Shown in pieces: positions 1-9,160 of a stretch of DNA of 64,000 nucleotides (positions are counted from its first letter, which is position 1; every line of letters starts with the position of its first letter). The DNA is from an uncultured Opitutia bacterium (GTDB lineage: Bacteria > Verrucomicrobiota > Verrucomicrobiia > Opitutales > Opitutaceae): the NCBI GenBank assembly GCA_903834135.1, contig CAILHZ010000016.1, forward strand, positions 186,001-250,000, given 5' to 3'. Both the position numbers and the translations under genes were made by a program. The notes beneath the pieces were generated by a model, which had not been told where the DNA came from, did no database searches, and worked only from the letters and a program-made list of their open reading frames with translations.

Positions 1-1801
1 CGCCAGGAAGAGCCACTTGCTCATCGATACGATAACGCCAGGGCTTATCTCCCATTTCTGTTTTAGCGGTTGATGCAAATGTACCTTGGATAAAACGAGA
101 TGCCTTTAAATTCCTGAGCTGCTTTTGCAAAGAACGTAGCGCTTCTAGTTTAGGGTCTATAGGGCCACTGGTAGGTTGATTATCTCGATTTGATATCCAC
201 TTAGCCACGCTATGGTTGTCATTTAAGTCAACGACCTCAACGGAAACAATCTGAGCAGCATTTGGGAGGCTTGAGAGCAGCCGACTTCTCCAGCTATTCA
301 CATTTACATCAGCGTCCCTGATAATATCAGGGTCTATCGCATACACAGATAAAGCGTTTGCCAAGTGCGCATACACAAAGGGATCGTTTCGATCAGTTGA
401 CCGTCCCACTTCAAGAACGATCTGTGAGTTTACCGCCTGACCTTTATTTGCACCAGTAGCACTGAGCTGTTGATTGATGACAATTGTTCTCTCAGGTCGA
501 TTAAAACCCCAATTATCTAGATCGCTTGCCTGCGGTGCATCGCTTTTAAATTGGCGTGCCGAGAGTACAGTAAGATTATCAAGAAAATGCTGCACCACTT
601 TAGTATCTGCAGGCATGGTGACAGGTCCTTGCGTCGCGTCTCCACTCGCCACTATTTGCCAACGATTCTCTCCAGCAGAAGCGGAGGCATTCGTATCTGC
701 TTCTAGGCGCTGGAGAGTCAGTAAAGGCTGATTAGGAGCTTTAAGCGTTACGACTGAAACAAGGGATGCATCAAAATCAAGGACATGGCGATCGCGTAAA
801 GTCTGCTGAGCATTACGAAGCGTTGTCATCAACACATCTGGTACATCTAAGGTAAACCACCCAGATCGACCTGATGCTTTATTTGAATCTTCAATTTGAG
901 CATAATATTCGTGCGCGTTTGCTGCCACTTTACCCTTCACTACCCCGGTTACTTCAGTACCAATAAATAGAGTTTCGTAGCGATTATTTCCCTCAATTGT
1001 AAGTCTAAGACGAGCATCTCCTTGCACCAGAGCATTAGCTGGAACAAAAGATTTAACGCGTAGTCCATCGAGTCCATTAATAGCAAGTTCCACTGAATCT
1101 TTATCGGCACGAGCTGGAATAGGTGTTTCAAACGACCAACGAGAACCGTCATTTTGCAAAACGACATGAACCCCCGCAGGAGGAGCATCCTGTATATTTA
1201 ATGCACGTGCTTCATAGACAGGTATAGTAAGTACAGTATCTGCCCTGAGTTGCTCAATTGGCATAGCTAGACTTTCTGCAATTTCACGTCCGACGACATG
1301 GATACGTTTACCATCAGGTGAAAGCACATACAGTCTCTGCCCTACTTTAGTCATCTCTCCGATACCGATGGTTGTAGCGGTTGAACCCGTTCCATTAGTA
1401 TCCACGCCACCGGAATTAAACGTAACTGTAATTTTAGGAGGAGCTAATCCATAATCAGCAAGTGACTGTCCATTTTTAACGACAGCAGCTACGTCAAAAC
1501 TTGTGAAGTGCTCCATGAACTCTAAGTCACTTAAAATGCGAGCAACAGCATTTGTGTTAGCGCGCCATTCAACAGGCTTTGTTAAAAACCATTCACCACC
1601 TTTACGCTGAACCGCAAACGAAGAACCAGGTGTATTACTTTTAACTTCTAAAGATCTGATATCTGTAGTCTCTGCTCCAAGCACACGGCGGCGCACTTCA
1701 CGTGCAACGCTATCCGTACGCCATGCGCGTTCGAAATGGAAGATAACGAAGAACAAAGCAACGTTCAGGAAGATAAGAACGAGCGTAACTTTAGTGCGCA
1801 T
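1..1801 (-). CDS. DUF4340-type envelope protein, partner of GldG ABC module (3' end cut by window edge)
   Basis: An uninterrupted reading frame runs from an ATG at 1801 leftward to the window edge, about 600 codons, so the C terminus is missing. The N terminus (MRTKVTLVLIFLNVALFFVI) is a single membrane anchor or uncleaved signal. The remainder is a soluble, beta-rich exoplasmic region with motifs such as GGEWFLTKPVEW and ADYGLAPPKITV, which are typical of DUF4340 proteins. It starts 24 bases after the stop of the GldG-like gene and is the last visible gene of the ABC module. In many bacteria DUF4340 proteins follow GldF/GldG-like components and are thought to work with them at the cell envelope; the substrate is unknown. 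The frame and the association are seen directly; family membership comes from recognition. Confidence 0.85.
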   Translation of the reverse strand, partial: MRTKVTLVLIFLNVALFFVIFHFERAWRTDSVAREVRRRVLGAETTDIRSLEVKSNTPGSSFAVQRKGGEWFLTKPVEWRANTNAVARILSDLEFMEHFTSFDVAAVVKNGQSLADYGLAPPKITVTFNSGGVDTNGTGSTATTIGIGEMTKVGQRLYVLSPDGKRIHVVGREIAESLAMPIEQLRADTVLTIPVYEARALNIQDAPPAGVHVVLQNDGSRWSFETPIPARADKDSVELAINGLDGLRVKSFVPANALVQGDARLRLTIEGNNRYETLFIGTEVTGVVKGKVAANAHEYYAQIEDSNKASGRSGWFTLDVPDVLMTTLRNAQQTLRDRHVLDFDASLVSVVTLKAPNQPLLTLQRLEADTNASASAGENRWQIVASGDATQGPVTMPADTKVVQHFLDNLTVLSARQFKSDAPQASDLDNWGFNRPERTIVINQQLSATGANKGQAVNSQIVLEVGRSTDRNDPFVYAHLANALSVYAIDPDIIRDADVNVNSWRSRLLSSLPNAAQIVSVEVVDLNDNHSVAKWISNRDNQPTSGPIDPKLEALRSLQKQLRNLKASRFIQGTFASTAKTEMGDKPWRYRIDEQVALPG

Positions 1802-1825
1802 GACGGTGAGTGGTTTACAATAAGA

Positions 1826-3325
1826 TCAGGAACGCCGAGTCCAATAAACAATTAAGCCCATTAAAGCTGCAATTCCAGGTAGAGCAAAGATTAGACAGTA
1901 ACGTAAATTCTGAAGTTCCCTTGGACTAAGTAATAATTGAAATCGGTCAATAGGCCGTGAGGGGATATTAAGCTGGGTATCCCTATCAACCATCCAATTA
2001 ACTGCCCCAATAAAGAGATTAAAAACACCTTCACTTGTTACACGGGCATTATCGACAAGATCGCCTGAGCCAAAAACTACCAAACGGCCCGTGGGTACAC
2101 TAAATGGTAAATTACCCCTAGTGCCCACTCTTTCTGCTGCTGCAGCAAGACCAAGTCGATTTGAGGTATCTGGTCCTACTCCTGGACGAATATCAATCTT
2201 AGGATCAAACGCTGCCTTCATGCGCGATGGTGCATATATTTGTCCCCATGCAGTTGGAGAACTGCTTGCAAGTGTTGTCACATCAAGACCGAGTCCCGCA
2301 GCACGTATTTTATCAGAACGTACTGTGCGGGATGGACCTACACGAAGTCTAGCTTTATAACTGGAATGCAGTAGAGCCTGGGTGACTGGATGCTTAGGAT
2401 CAAAACTGCTGATGATTAGATCTCCATCCTCCGTCATATTATCAGCTCCGGTATCTTTTATAGAATCATCATCTACTAAAATACCCCAATCAGAAACGAG
2501 ACGGTCAAGACCATGCCCATAACCTGGAGATAACATCAAAATCAACCGACCTTCATCATTAGCTAGATAATGTCTAAGCTGTTCTTGTTCAGCATTAGAG
2601 AAACGACTTTGAGGCTGAACGGCAATGAGAAGTGAAGCGTCTTCGGGTATTTTCTTAACACGAGTTAAATCTAAACTCGCCACATCAAAATTGCGCTCTC
2701 GTAACATCGCGTTTAATGACGAAAGTCCACGCAAAGGATCGGTATCATCAGGTCTTAACTCTGAATGACCATAAATAAAATAAATTCGTTTTCTACCTTC
2801 ACGTGCAACATCAAGAATAGAAGCCGTGATTATCTGTTCACCCTTAAAAGCTCTTCTTTCTTGGTTTTCATATTGATAAAGATCATTAACCGATACGGTC
2901 TGTGCTTTATCTGCACATATCAGTCTGACTAAATTAGACTGGTCAAGACCAAGCTGTTGAGCTTCTCGTCTAGCGAGATCAATATCGACGTATTCTACGC
3001 GAATATGGCCGCCTGCTAAATTATTAGTCGTAGCATCAACATACTCTCTTAATAAACCTTTTAGCTCTGCTGGAGCTGCATCCTCGGAGAGCGTTATTAC
3101 GATACGCACGGGGCTTGCCAAGTCCCTTAAGTAGGCTGTTGTTTCTGGTGATAACGTGTATCTGCGATATCTCGTTAAATCAATGCGCCATGCACCTCCA
3201 CCGCTAGAGCGAATACCTGCCAAATAATTTAATCCCCCAAACAAAGTTATAATCAAGATTGCCTGGACAATCAGATTTGTGGTTCTTACCCAACGCGATG
3301 TTCGAATATTATCAGAAAATGACAT
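1826..3325 (-). CDS. GldG-like auxiliary protein of ABC transporter
   Basis: This resembles GldG/ABC_transp_aux proteins: a membrane helix near residues 18-40, a long extracytoplasmic region starting with an IDLTRYRRYTLS-like segment, and a second helix at the extreme C terminus (CLIFALPGIAALMGLIVYW). The central part has the DUF4350/ABC_transp_aux layout, including IYFIYGHSE and LILMLSPGYG. I start it at ATG 3325, five bases after the permease stop. A TTG at 3355 would add ten residues and overlap the permease gene. The gene sits between the permease and the DUF4340 gene, so all four probably form one complex. The name comes from Bacteroidetes gliding genes, but the family is widespread and does not imply gliding. 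Confidence 0.88.
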   Translation of the reverse strand: MSFSDNIRTSRWVRTTNLIVQAILIITLFGGLNYLAGIRSSGGGAWRIDLTRYRRYTLSPETTAYLRDLASPVRIVITLSEDAAPAELKGLLREYVDATTNNLAGGHIRVEYVDIDLARREAQQLGLDQSNLVRLICADKAQTVSVNDLYQYENQERRAFKGEQIITASILDVAREGRKRIYFIYGHSELRPDDTDPLRGLSSLNAMLRERNFDVASLDLTRVKKIPEDASLLIAVQPQSRFSNAEQEQLRHYLANDEGRLILMLSPGYGHGLDRLVSDWGILVDDDSIKDTGADNMTEDGDLIISSFDPKHPVTQALLHSSYKARLRVGPSRTVRSDKIRAAGLGLDVTTLASSSPTAWGQIYAPSRMKAAFDPKIDIRPGVGPDTSNRLGLAAAAERVGTRGNLPFSVPTGRLVVFGSGDLVDNARVTSEGVFNLFIGAVNWMVDRDTQLNIPSRPIDRFQLLLSPRELQNLRYCLIFALPGIAALMGLIVYWTRRS

Positions 3326-3329
3326 CGGA

Positions 3330-4091
3330 TTAGTTATGTAAGAGCTTAGCCTCAACAGCTAAGATGCTAAAAAGAAGTGCGAGTACTGTTGAGCTAAAAT
3401 AAAAGAGCAATTGACGAAAATCGACTACGCCGCGCGTGAAATCTTCGTAATGTTGTAATACCTGAGCATAATCCACAGCAGACTTAACTGGATGCATAAT
3501 ATCTCCGCGTAGCCATGTCGCAGCACCAAGATAAGATCCGCCAAAGATAAGCGCGAAAAGCATTGCGAAGCATAAAATGCCAGCAACGGCTTGTGTGCGA
3601 CAAACCGCACTTGCAAGAACACCAATGGCTACAAACAGAAGTCCTGAAACAGCGATAAATAAATAACCCCCGATCATTGGACCTGGATCTAATAGACGAG
3701 AGTCACCAGCAAATGCTTTTAGTATCCAAAAAAATCCTCCTGTTGCAACCCAAAGCCCCATGTAAAGCACATAAGCTGCCCCATACTTACCCACCACAAC
3801 TTCAGTGGTGGTAACAGGTGTTGTCAGTAAAGTCTCCATTGTGCCAAGACGTCTTTCTTCTGCGAGACACTTCATTGTAAGCAGTGGAACAATAAAAAGT
3901 ACGGGAAGATAAAATTGCTTAAAAAATACATCCGCTGGCGAAGTATCTTGGGCAGCGCGGCTGAAAGTCTCCAGTATGTCTGTAAAAACAAACCCCATAA
4001 GAGATAAAAAAATAACCGCAGCAACATAGGTCGCTGGATTAACCAGCAACATTCTTACTTCGTGACTTAATATCGTGAAAAAATGTTTCAT
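3330..4091 (-). CDS. ABC-2 type permease, GldF-like
   Basis: This 253-residue protein has about six hydrophobic segments. It carries the ABC-2 permease hallmark stretch near residues 70-100 (LTMKCLAEERRLGTMETLL followed by TTPVTTTEVVVGKYGAAYV), which forms the coupling region facing the ATPase. The ATG overlaps the stop of the upstream ATPase gene by four bases (ATGA), so the two are probably translationally coupled. The GldG-like gene follows at once. It is predicted to be the membrane half of an exporter or envelope-remodelling ABC system; the substrate cannot be told. Confidence 0.9.
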   Translation of the reverse strand: MKHFFTILSHEVRMLLVNPATYVAAVIFLSLMGFVFTDILETFSRAAQDTSPADVFFKQFYLPVLFIVPLLTMKCLAEERRLGTMETLLTTPVTTTEVVVGKYGAAYVLYMGLWVATGGFFWILKAFAGDSRLLDPGPMIGGYLFIAVSGLLFVAIGVLASAVCRTQAVAGILCFAMLFALIFGGSYLGAATWLRGDIMHPVKSAVDYAQVLQHYEDFTRGVVDFRQLLFYFSSTVLALLFSILAVEAKLLHN

Positions 4092-5074
4092 TTTTTATCA
4101 ATCACGTCCCAACTTCTTCGAGTCGCAGCTAAAAACACATCTTCAAGTGTAGGTCTTTGCCGATTAAGCGATCTGACTCTAAAGTGTGCTTCAATTAATT
4201 TCTTTAACAGAACTTCGCCTAATTCCTCATCCTTATCCGTTGTGAGAACAACAGTCTTAAAACCTTCAGCATCAGTTTCGTCCTGTAAAGCTACGGTGAT
4301 ATTTGGATCAACTAAAGATACAACACGATTTAAAGAGCTAAAGTCACCTGAGATTATAATTTCGTAGCGCACATGGCCTAATATTTCTCTACGCAGTGCT
4401 GCAGGAGTTCCTTGAGCAACCACACGGCCTTGATTAATTATAAGTACTCTATCACACGTCATCTCAATTTCTGGTAGAATATGACTTGAAATAATTACAG
4501 TCATTCTTCCGCGTAAACTAGCAATCAAATCACGGACGATTATAATTTGATGCGGATCAAGTCCGATCGTTGGCTCATCCATAATAATCACTGGTGGCTC
4601 AGCAAGAATTGCTTCAGCAATTCCTACTCTCTGCCTAAAACCCTTAGAGAGTTGACCAATAATGCGGTGACGCACTCGTTTTAAATCACAGACTTCAAGC
4701 ACTTCATCGATACGACTTCCCAACTTAGACCTCGGCACTTCTTTAAGCCGGCCTCTATAATACAAATATTCACTTATACGCATATCCTCAGGCAAAGGAT
4801 TATTTTCAGGCATGTAGCCTACTCTACGCTTAATTTCCTCACTTTGTGTCGCTACAGGAAATCCACAAATTGAGATACTCCCGGATGTGGCTGGCATGTA
4901 TCCCGTCAACATGCGCATCGTAGTCGACTTACCCGCTCCATTTGGTCCCAAAAATCCGATAATTTCCCCTTTTTCTACCGTAAAACTGACATCATTAACG
5001 GCAGTGACTCCCGAAAAGGTTTTCACCAAATGGGAAACCTCAATTGCTGGCTTGTTTTGTTCTAAAAGAGTCAC
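4088..5074 (-). CDS. ABC transporter ATP-binding protein, GldA-like
   Basis: This is a 328-residue ABC ATPase. Walker A is GPNGAGKST at residues 43-51, the signature is LSKGFRQRVG around 142-151, and Walker B is VIIMDEP around 162-168. A C-terminal extension of about 100 residues is typical of GldA/CcmA-type exporter ATPases. The start is a GTG, 74 bases downstream of birA, with a perfect palindrome just upstream of it. It overlaps the permease gene by four bases. It powers the GldF/GldG/DUF4340 module and probably sits on the cytoplasmic face of the inner membrane. Confidence 0.92.
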   Translation of the reverse strand: MTLLEQNKPAIEVSHLVKTFSGVTAVNDVSFTVEKGEIIGFLGPNGAGKSTTMRMLTGYMPATSGSISICGFPVATQSEEIKRRVGYMPENNPLPEDMRISEYLYYRGRLKEVPRSKLGSRIDEVLEVCDLKRVRHRIIGQLSKGFRQRVGIAEAILAEPPVIIMDEPTIGLDPHQIIIVRDLIASLRGRMTVIISSHILPEIEMTCDRVLIINQGRVVAQGTPAALRREILGHVRYEIIISGDFSSLNRVVSLVDPNITVALQDETDAEGFKTVVLTTDKDEELGEVLLKKLIEAHFRVRSLNRQRPTLEDVFLAATRRSWDVIDKK

Positions 5075-5082
5075 GCCGTTTT

Positions 5083-5105
5083 AAGTTAAGAGAATTACTT
5101 AACTT
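5083..5105. promoter_or_regulatory. perfect 8-bp inverted repeat before the ABC operon
   Basis: AAGTTAAG (5083-5090) and CTTAACTT (5098-5105) are separated by seven bases. The repeat lies nine bases upstream of the GTG of the GldA-like gene. It is AT-rich with no T tract on the coding strand, so an operator or an RNA hairpin over the ribosome site fits better than a terminator. Only the symmetry is seen; function is inferred. Confidence 0.35.
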
Positions 5106-5113
5106 CAAAGGAT

Positions 5114-5144
5114 TTCACCAAAAGGACAAACCCTTACTGGTGAA
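5114..5144 (-). other. stem-loop after birA
   Basis: TTCACCA (5114-5120) and TGGTGAA (5138-5144) can form a 7-bp stem with a 17-base loop, starting four bases past the birA stop. No good T run follows on the minus strand. It may lower read-through from birA into the ABC genes, but is weak as a terminator. Confidence 0.3.
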
Positions 5145-5148
5145 GATA

Positions 5149-6144
5149 TTATTTTTCGATCGTCACTTCACCTGCCCTGAAGCGCTGGGTCTTACCCCCA
5201 TGGTCCTTCAGTAAGAGGGCCCCATGATCGTCTATTCCCATAACAGTACCCGAAATACGACGATCAGCCTCAATAAGTGCGACTTTCTTACCCCTAAGCA
5301 CGTCATAGCGGTTCCATAGGTCGGCAAAGGTCTTTAAGTGGGTTCCATCGCCAAAAGCATGGTAAGCTTCGATTATCCTTTCACTTAAAGCGGAAGCTAG
5401 ACGGTTATAGTCAATCGCTACACCCGCCACCTCACCTAGTGCAATAGCGCGATGCTCAATTTCTACAGGCCAGCCTTTAGCGGGTCTATTCACATTAAGG
5501 CCTAAGCCAAACACAAGGTCCCTAATCTGATCAGCATCAATGCGAGCTTCCGTGAGTATTCCTCCAGCTTTTTTACCATCAAATACCAGATCGTTAGGCC
5601 ATTTAATCTGAGGTGAGGTCTTGGTATACGATGCAATTAAATCACAAATATTAACTCCCATCCACAAGGTGAAGGTCTGCATACGATCTGGAGCTACCAT
5701 GGGTCTAAACCCAAAGCTTACATAAATATTTGTCTCAGATTCACTATGCCAGGTCCGTCCAAACCGACCTCGTCCCTTAGTTTGCCTACGTGCAAATAAA
5801 GCAAATGGAGCCTCTCTACCTGCAGCTAGCTGACGCGCTACTTCGTCATTGGTGCTGTCAATCTCTTCTAAAATATCGAAAGAAAAGTTCCTGTGCTTTG
5901 CTTTCAAGTAAAGCTGCATTAAGACCGCGTTTAAATGCTGTGGTTTAGTTTTAATCCGGTAACCCAAGGATCTGCGTGACTCGAATTCAAAGCCCTGAGC
6001 CCTGAGTTTTTCCATGTGATTCCATATAGCTACACGGCTTAACTTGAGTTGCTTTGCAAGCAGTGCACCTGAAACCCAATCCTGCTCATCTTTGAGCATT
6101 GCTGTAAGAATAATCTTTTCAGGAGTGTTGTGTGAATGGCTCAC
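5149..6144 (-). CDS. birA: bifunctional biotin--protein ligase / biotin operon repressor
   Basis: BirA makes biotinyl-AMP and attaches biotin to the BCCP subunit of acetyl-CoA carboxylase. At 331 residues it has the two-domain form: an N-terminal winged helix (residues 8-65, including SGALLAKQLKLSRVAIWNHM) and a ligase domain with the ATP/biotin loop GRGRFGRTW (124-132) and KWPNDL (181-186). The C-terminal SH3-like domain ends the protein. The DNA-binding domain means it could also repress biotin genes, none of which are in this window. The GTG start overlaps the stop of the upstream secreted-protein gene by four bases. accA, for another subunit of the carboxylase it serves, lies at 12.3-13.3 kb. 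Confidence 0.95.
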   Translation of the reverse strand: MSHSHNTPEKIILTAMLKDEQDWVSGALLAKQLKLSRVAIWNHMEKLRAQGFEFESRRSLGYRIKTKPQHLNAVLMQLYLKAKHRNFSFDILEEIDSTNDEVARQLAAGREAPFALFARRQTKGRGRFGRTWHSESETNIYVSFGFRPMVAPDRMQTFTLWMGVNICDLIASYTKTSPQIKWPNDLVFDGKKAGGILTEARIDADQIRDLVFGLGLNVNRPAKGWPVEIEHRAIALGEVAGVAIDYNRLASALSERIIEAYHAFGDGTHLKTFADLWNRYDVLRGKKVALIEADRRISGTVMGIDDHGALLLKDHGGKTQRFRAGEVTIEK

Positions 6145-6797
6145 GGCTTAGGAATAGTTCCGCCCCAGTTAATACCATTCATGTAGGTATCTTGCGATTG
6201 TCGCTTAATATACTCACTTTCCTTTACATCGCCACCACTCCTAACTGCACCAGCTAGATCCTTTAATTCAGCTATATTTTGAAGTCGTTCATCTTGTTGA
6301 TAGAATTGCTTAGCTACGGCGCCATTGAGCAGTGGAACAAGCCCAAGTCCAAGCCCCGCATATTTTTTCATAGCTAACGCCGTTTTCTGTGCGTCTGTTA
6401 AAACTTCTTTATCTGATAAAATAGGGGATTTAGGCGCATGCACCATATACCTAGGAAGCCTAATAATTTTATTCTGCGGCTTATCCACTTCGCGCAAATC
6501 AGGAAATTCTTCAGCCAGTGTCTTTTCTGGTACAGGAGGCTTAGGTGGACTGTATTTAGGTAAGCCCCCAATAACTAGTGCTGAGGTTGAAGAAGAAACA
6601 ATATCGGAATGAGGCTGAACCGAAAAATTCTTCTTTGGCACTAACATTCCCGAGTCAGGAGGAGTATCTGTTGGTTTAGCTTGAGCACTAAGTACTGGGC
6701 TTGAATCAGGATTCAAGGATTCAACCGCCTGCTGCGCCTGAAGCATGAAGCTCGACACAAAAAATAAAGAAAAAATAATAGGCAATTGCCGATTCAT
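6141..6797 (-). CDS. secreted or periplasmic protein of unknown function
   Basis: I do not recognise a family. The 218 residues begin with a clear signal peptide (hydrophobic core IIFSLFFVSSFMLQ, likely cleaved at AQA near residue 23). A Pro/Ser-rich low-complexity region follows to about residue 90, then a mixed segment with EEFPDLREVDKP and a Leu/Gly-rich hydrophobic patch near residue 150 (YAGLGLGLVPLL). There is no lipobox cysteine. It overlaps birA by four bases and lies 89 bases after proA, so it is probably co-transcribed with both. Confidence 0.7.
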   Translation of the reverse strand: MNRQLPIIFSLFFVSSFMLQAQQAVESLNPDSSPVLSAQAKPTDTPPDSGMLVPKKNFSVQPHSDIVSSSTSALVIGGLPKYSPPKPPVPEKTLAEEFPDLREVDKPQNKIIRLPRYMVHAPKSPILSDKEVLTDAQKTALAMKKYAGLGLGLVPLLNGAVAKQFYQQDERLQNIAELKDLAGAVRSGGDVKESEYIKRQSQDTYMNGINWGGTIPKP

Positions 6798-6886
6798 AGA
6801 AGAGATCAGAAAGCTAAACTTAAGGCTTAGTTCCTTACTTATTCTGGATTATTAAAGCTTAGGCGCAATCAAAAGCGCATATCAGC

Positions 6887-8164
6887 TTAGGACCTTACTT
6901 GCCCCTGCCCATCAATGATAAACTTATGTGAGCACAGCTCCCTTAGTCCTACTGGACCCCTAGCATGCAAGCGGTCGGTACTAATGCCGATTTCAGCTCC
7001 ATATCCAAATTCGAATCCATCGTTAAAGCGCGTACTCGCATTCCAGAGCACCACAGCGCTATCCACACAGGATTGAAATAAGCGAGCATCAGCTTCACTC
7101 GAAGTAACAATAGTTTCTGTATGACCTGAACTATCCCGGTTGATAATCTTTATGGCTTCACTGGTAGAATCTACTACACGTACAGCCAAAGTGAGATCTA
7201 AAAATTCAGTGGTATAATCAGCAAGCTGTGCAAGTGAATGCTTAATACCTAATTTAGATAAAACAGTAGCGCAGGATTTATCGCAACGCAGTTCAACTGA
7301 TTTATCCACTAAGGCAGCTGCAACTTGGGGTAAGAATTGTTCAAGAATATCCTTATGTATAAGTAACTGCTCAGCAGCATTGCATACTCCAGGACGATGC
7401 GTTTTTGCATTAATAACAATCGCCTGAGCCATTTTCATATCGGCTGTTTTATCGCAGTAAACAAAACAAACGCCGTTATAATGTTTTATAACAGGAATTG
7501 TACTATTTTCTGTGACGAAACGAATTAGACTTTCTCCACCACGTGGAATAACGCAGTGAATAAGTGTATTTAGTTTCAACAGTGCGTTAAGCGCTGCTCT
7601 ATCGGACGTTGGGATTAGTTGTACGGCGTCAGCGGGAATTCCTGAAACCGACTTAAACGCTTCGGTGATTATATCTGCTAAAACTAAATTGGTGTTAAAA
7701 ATTTCTTTTCCACCTCTGAGTATAGCTGCGTTACCTGACTTAAGGCACAGCACCGCACAATCGATAGTGACATTAGGTCTAGATTCAAAAATAACAGCTA
7801 TAACTCCAATCGGAACACGCACTTTTTTAAACAATAAGCCATTTGGCTGATTCCATTTTTCTAAAACTTCTCCTACAGGATCAGGAAGTAACGCTACATC
7901 TTTAACGGATTGGGCTAACTTAGAAATACGCACAGGATTGAGCGTTAAGCGATCAATCTGAGCCATAGAGAGACCTGCTTCTTTAGCGCCCGCTAAATCT
8001 TTTTGGTTAGCTTCAAGAATCTTATCGCTGTCACGAATAATTAATTCACTTAGAGCATCTAATGCAGAGTTCTTAGAAGCCGTCGATGCGACCGCGAGCG
8101 AAAAGGAGGCCGTACGCGCACGTTGCGCAATTGAGGTCACCAGATCTGTTAAATGGGTGGTCAT
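6887..8164 (-). CDS. proA: glutamate-5-semialdehyde dehydrogenase (gamma-glutamyl phosphate reductase)
   Basis: ProA catalyses the second step of proline synthesis, the NADPH-dependent reduction of glutamyl 5-phosphate. The 425-residue length is normal. It shows the aldehyde-dehydrogenase-like fold: the VPIGVIAVIFESRPNVT segment, the IPRGGESLI loop, and the catalytic cysteine in PGVCNAAE (Cys261). The C terminus has ARGPVGLRELCSHKF, characteristic of ProA. The partner proB is not in this window. It lies 61 bases after the PfkB kinase gene, separated by a stem-loop, and may have its own promoter. Confidence 0.96.
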   Translation of the reverse strand: MTTHLTDLVTSIAQRARTASFSLAVASTASKNSALDALSELIIRDSDKILEANQKDLAGAKEAGLSMAQIDRLTLNPVRISKLAQSVKDVALLPDPVGEVLEKWNQPNGLLFKKVRVPIGVIAVIFESRPNVTIDCAVLCLKSGNAAILRGGKEIFNTNLVLADIITEAFKSVSGIPADAVQLIPTSDRAALNALLKLNTLIHCVIPRGGESLIRFVTENSTIPVIKHYNGVCFVYCDKTADMKMAQAIVINAKTHRPGVCNAAEQLLIHKDILEQFLPQVAAALVDKSVELRCDKSCATVLSKLGIKHSLAQLADYTTEFLDLTLAVRVVDSTSEAIKIINRDSSGHTETIVTSSEADARLFQSCVDSAVVLWNASTRFNDGFEFGYGAEIGISTDRLHARGPVGLRELCSHKFIIDGQGQVRS

Positions 8165-8192
8165 GAAAAATCAATGATCACGCAACAAGACC

Positions 8193-8220
8193 TAAAGGGC
8201 AAAGCGATTTTTGCCCTTTA
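8193..8220 (-). terminator. probable terminator after PfkB kinase gene
   Basis: TAAAGGGCAA (8193-8202) pairs perfectly with TTGCCCTTTA (8211-8220) just past the kinase stop. On the minus strand the following run (AGGTCTTGTTG) is only moderately T-rich, so termination may be partial. Confidence 0.45.
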
Positions 8221-8225
8221 AACCC

Positions 8226-9152
8226 TTACAAAGATGTAACGGCTTTAAGGATCTTGAAGCGAATATCGACTTCCTTGCGTCCTGCAGCCGATAAACGCGT
8301 CGTTCCGAAACTCTCTACGGTTAAACTCGAGCATGCTGTAGCATAACCAATAGCTGTTTTTAACGACTTAAAATCAGTTTTATTTACCGAAGCTAAGTAA
8401 CCAATAAGTGCTCCAGCATAGCTGTCTCCTGCTCCCGTTGGATCAATGACTTTAGCAACTGGATACGCAGGAATCGCAAAGAAACCTTCAGGATGAAATA
8501 GCAGTGAACCATGAGATCCTTTCTTTATGATCACAATTTTGGGACCCATTTTCCGAATCTTCTGACCTGCGAGAATAAGATTTTTTTCGTTAGCGAGTGA
8601 TTCAGCTTCCCCTTCGTTAAGAACAAATAGATCTACTTTAGGCAACAGACGTAGAAGATCTTTCTTAGCGACATCGATCCATAATCCGCGTGTATCGGCG
8701 AGTACAAAAGCATTGCGAGAAACTTGATCAATTACCTTTAACTGCAAAGCAGGAGTAATGGCTCCCAGCATTACAAATTTTGTTTTTTTGTAGGCTGCTG
8801 GAATAACAGGTGAGAAAGTCTGAAACACATTAAGATCAGTGATCAAATTTTCACAGTGATCAAAATTAGCTCCATAACGACCTGACCAAAAAAACGTTTT
8901 ACCCTTCGGATCAATCTGAAGTCCTTCAAGATCTACCCCGTGCTTGATGAGTTTAGTGATGAATGGCTTTGGGAAATCTTTACCAACTACACCCACAACC
9001 TGAGCTGGCGTAAAGTAGCTTGCAGCAATGGCTGCGTAAGTTGCTGCACCTCCTAGGATATTACCGCTTTGACCATGAGTCGTAGCAATACGATCAATCG
9101 CAACGGAACCAACAATGAGTGCAGGTTGAGCAGAACGAGGATAAGTAGGCAT
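8226..9152 (-). CDS. PfkB-family (ribokinase-like) sugar kinase
   Basis: This is a ribokinase-superfamily enzyme of 308 residues. The N-terminal GGAATYAA (34-41) is the substrate-side glycine motif. The second PfkB signature, DPTGAGDS (237-244), contains the catalytic base Asp243 and the anion hole. Early residues (ALIVGSVAIDRI) are typical of the adenosine/ribokinase-like branch. It phosphorylates a sugar or nucleoside hydroxyl using ATP; the substrate cannot be assigned. It starts eight bases after the DUF6941-like gene and is surely co-transcribed with it. Confidence 0.9.
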   Translation of the reverse strand: MPTYPRSAQPALIVGSVAIDRIATTHGQSGNILGGAATYAAIAASYFTPAQVVGVVGKDFPKPFITKLIKHGVDLEGLQIDPKGKTFFWSGRYGANFDHCENLITDLNVFQTFSPVIPAAYKKTKFVMLGAITPALQLKVIDQVSRNAFVLADTRGLWIDVAKKDLLRLLPKVDLFVLNEGEAESLANEKNLILAGQKIRKMGPKIVIIKKGSHGSLLFHPEGFFAIPAYPVAKVIDPTGAGDSYAGALIGYLASVNKTDFKSLKTAIGYATACSSLTVESFGTTRLSAAGRKEVDIRFKILKAVTSL

Positions 9153-9160
9153 CTGTAAAA

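Noticed and set aside
474-1188. Small open frames on both strands near the left edge
   Set aside because: They lie inside the continuous 600-codon DUF4340 frame on the minus strand, whose signal anchor and family motifs are clear.
1-5074. Gliding motility locus
   Set aside because: Only the widespread GldA/F/G-like ABC part is present; other gliding genes are absent, so the name would mislead.
5083-5105. BirA operator
   Set aside because: The palindrome next to birA does not resemble the TTGTAAACC-N14/15-GGTTTACAA type of biotin operator.
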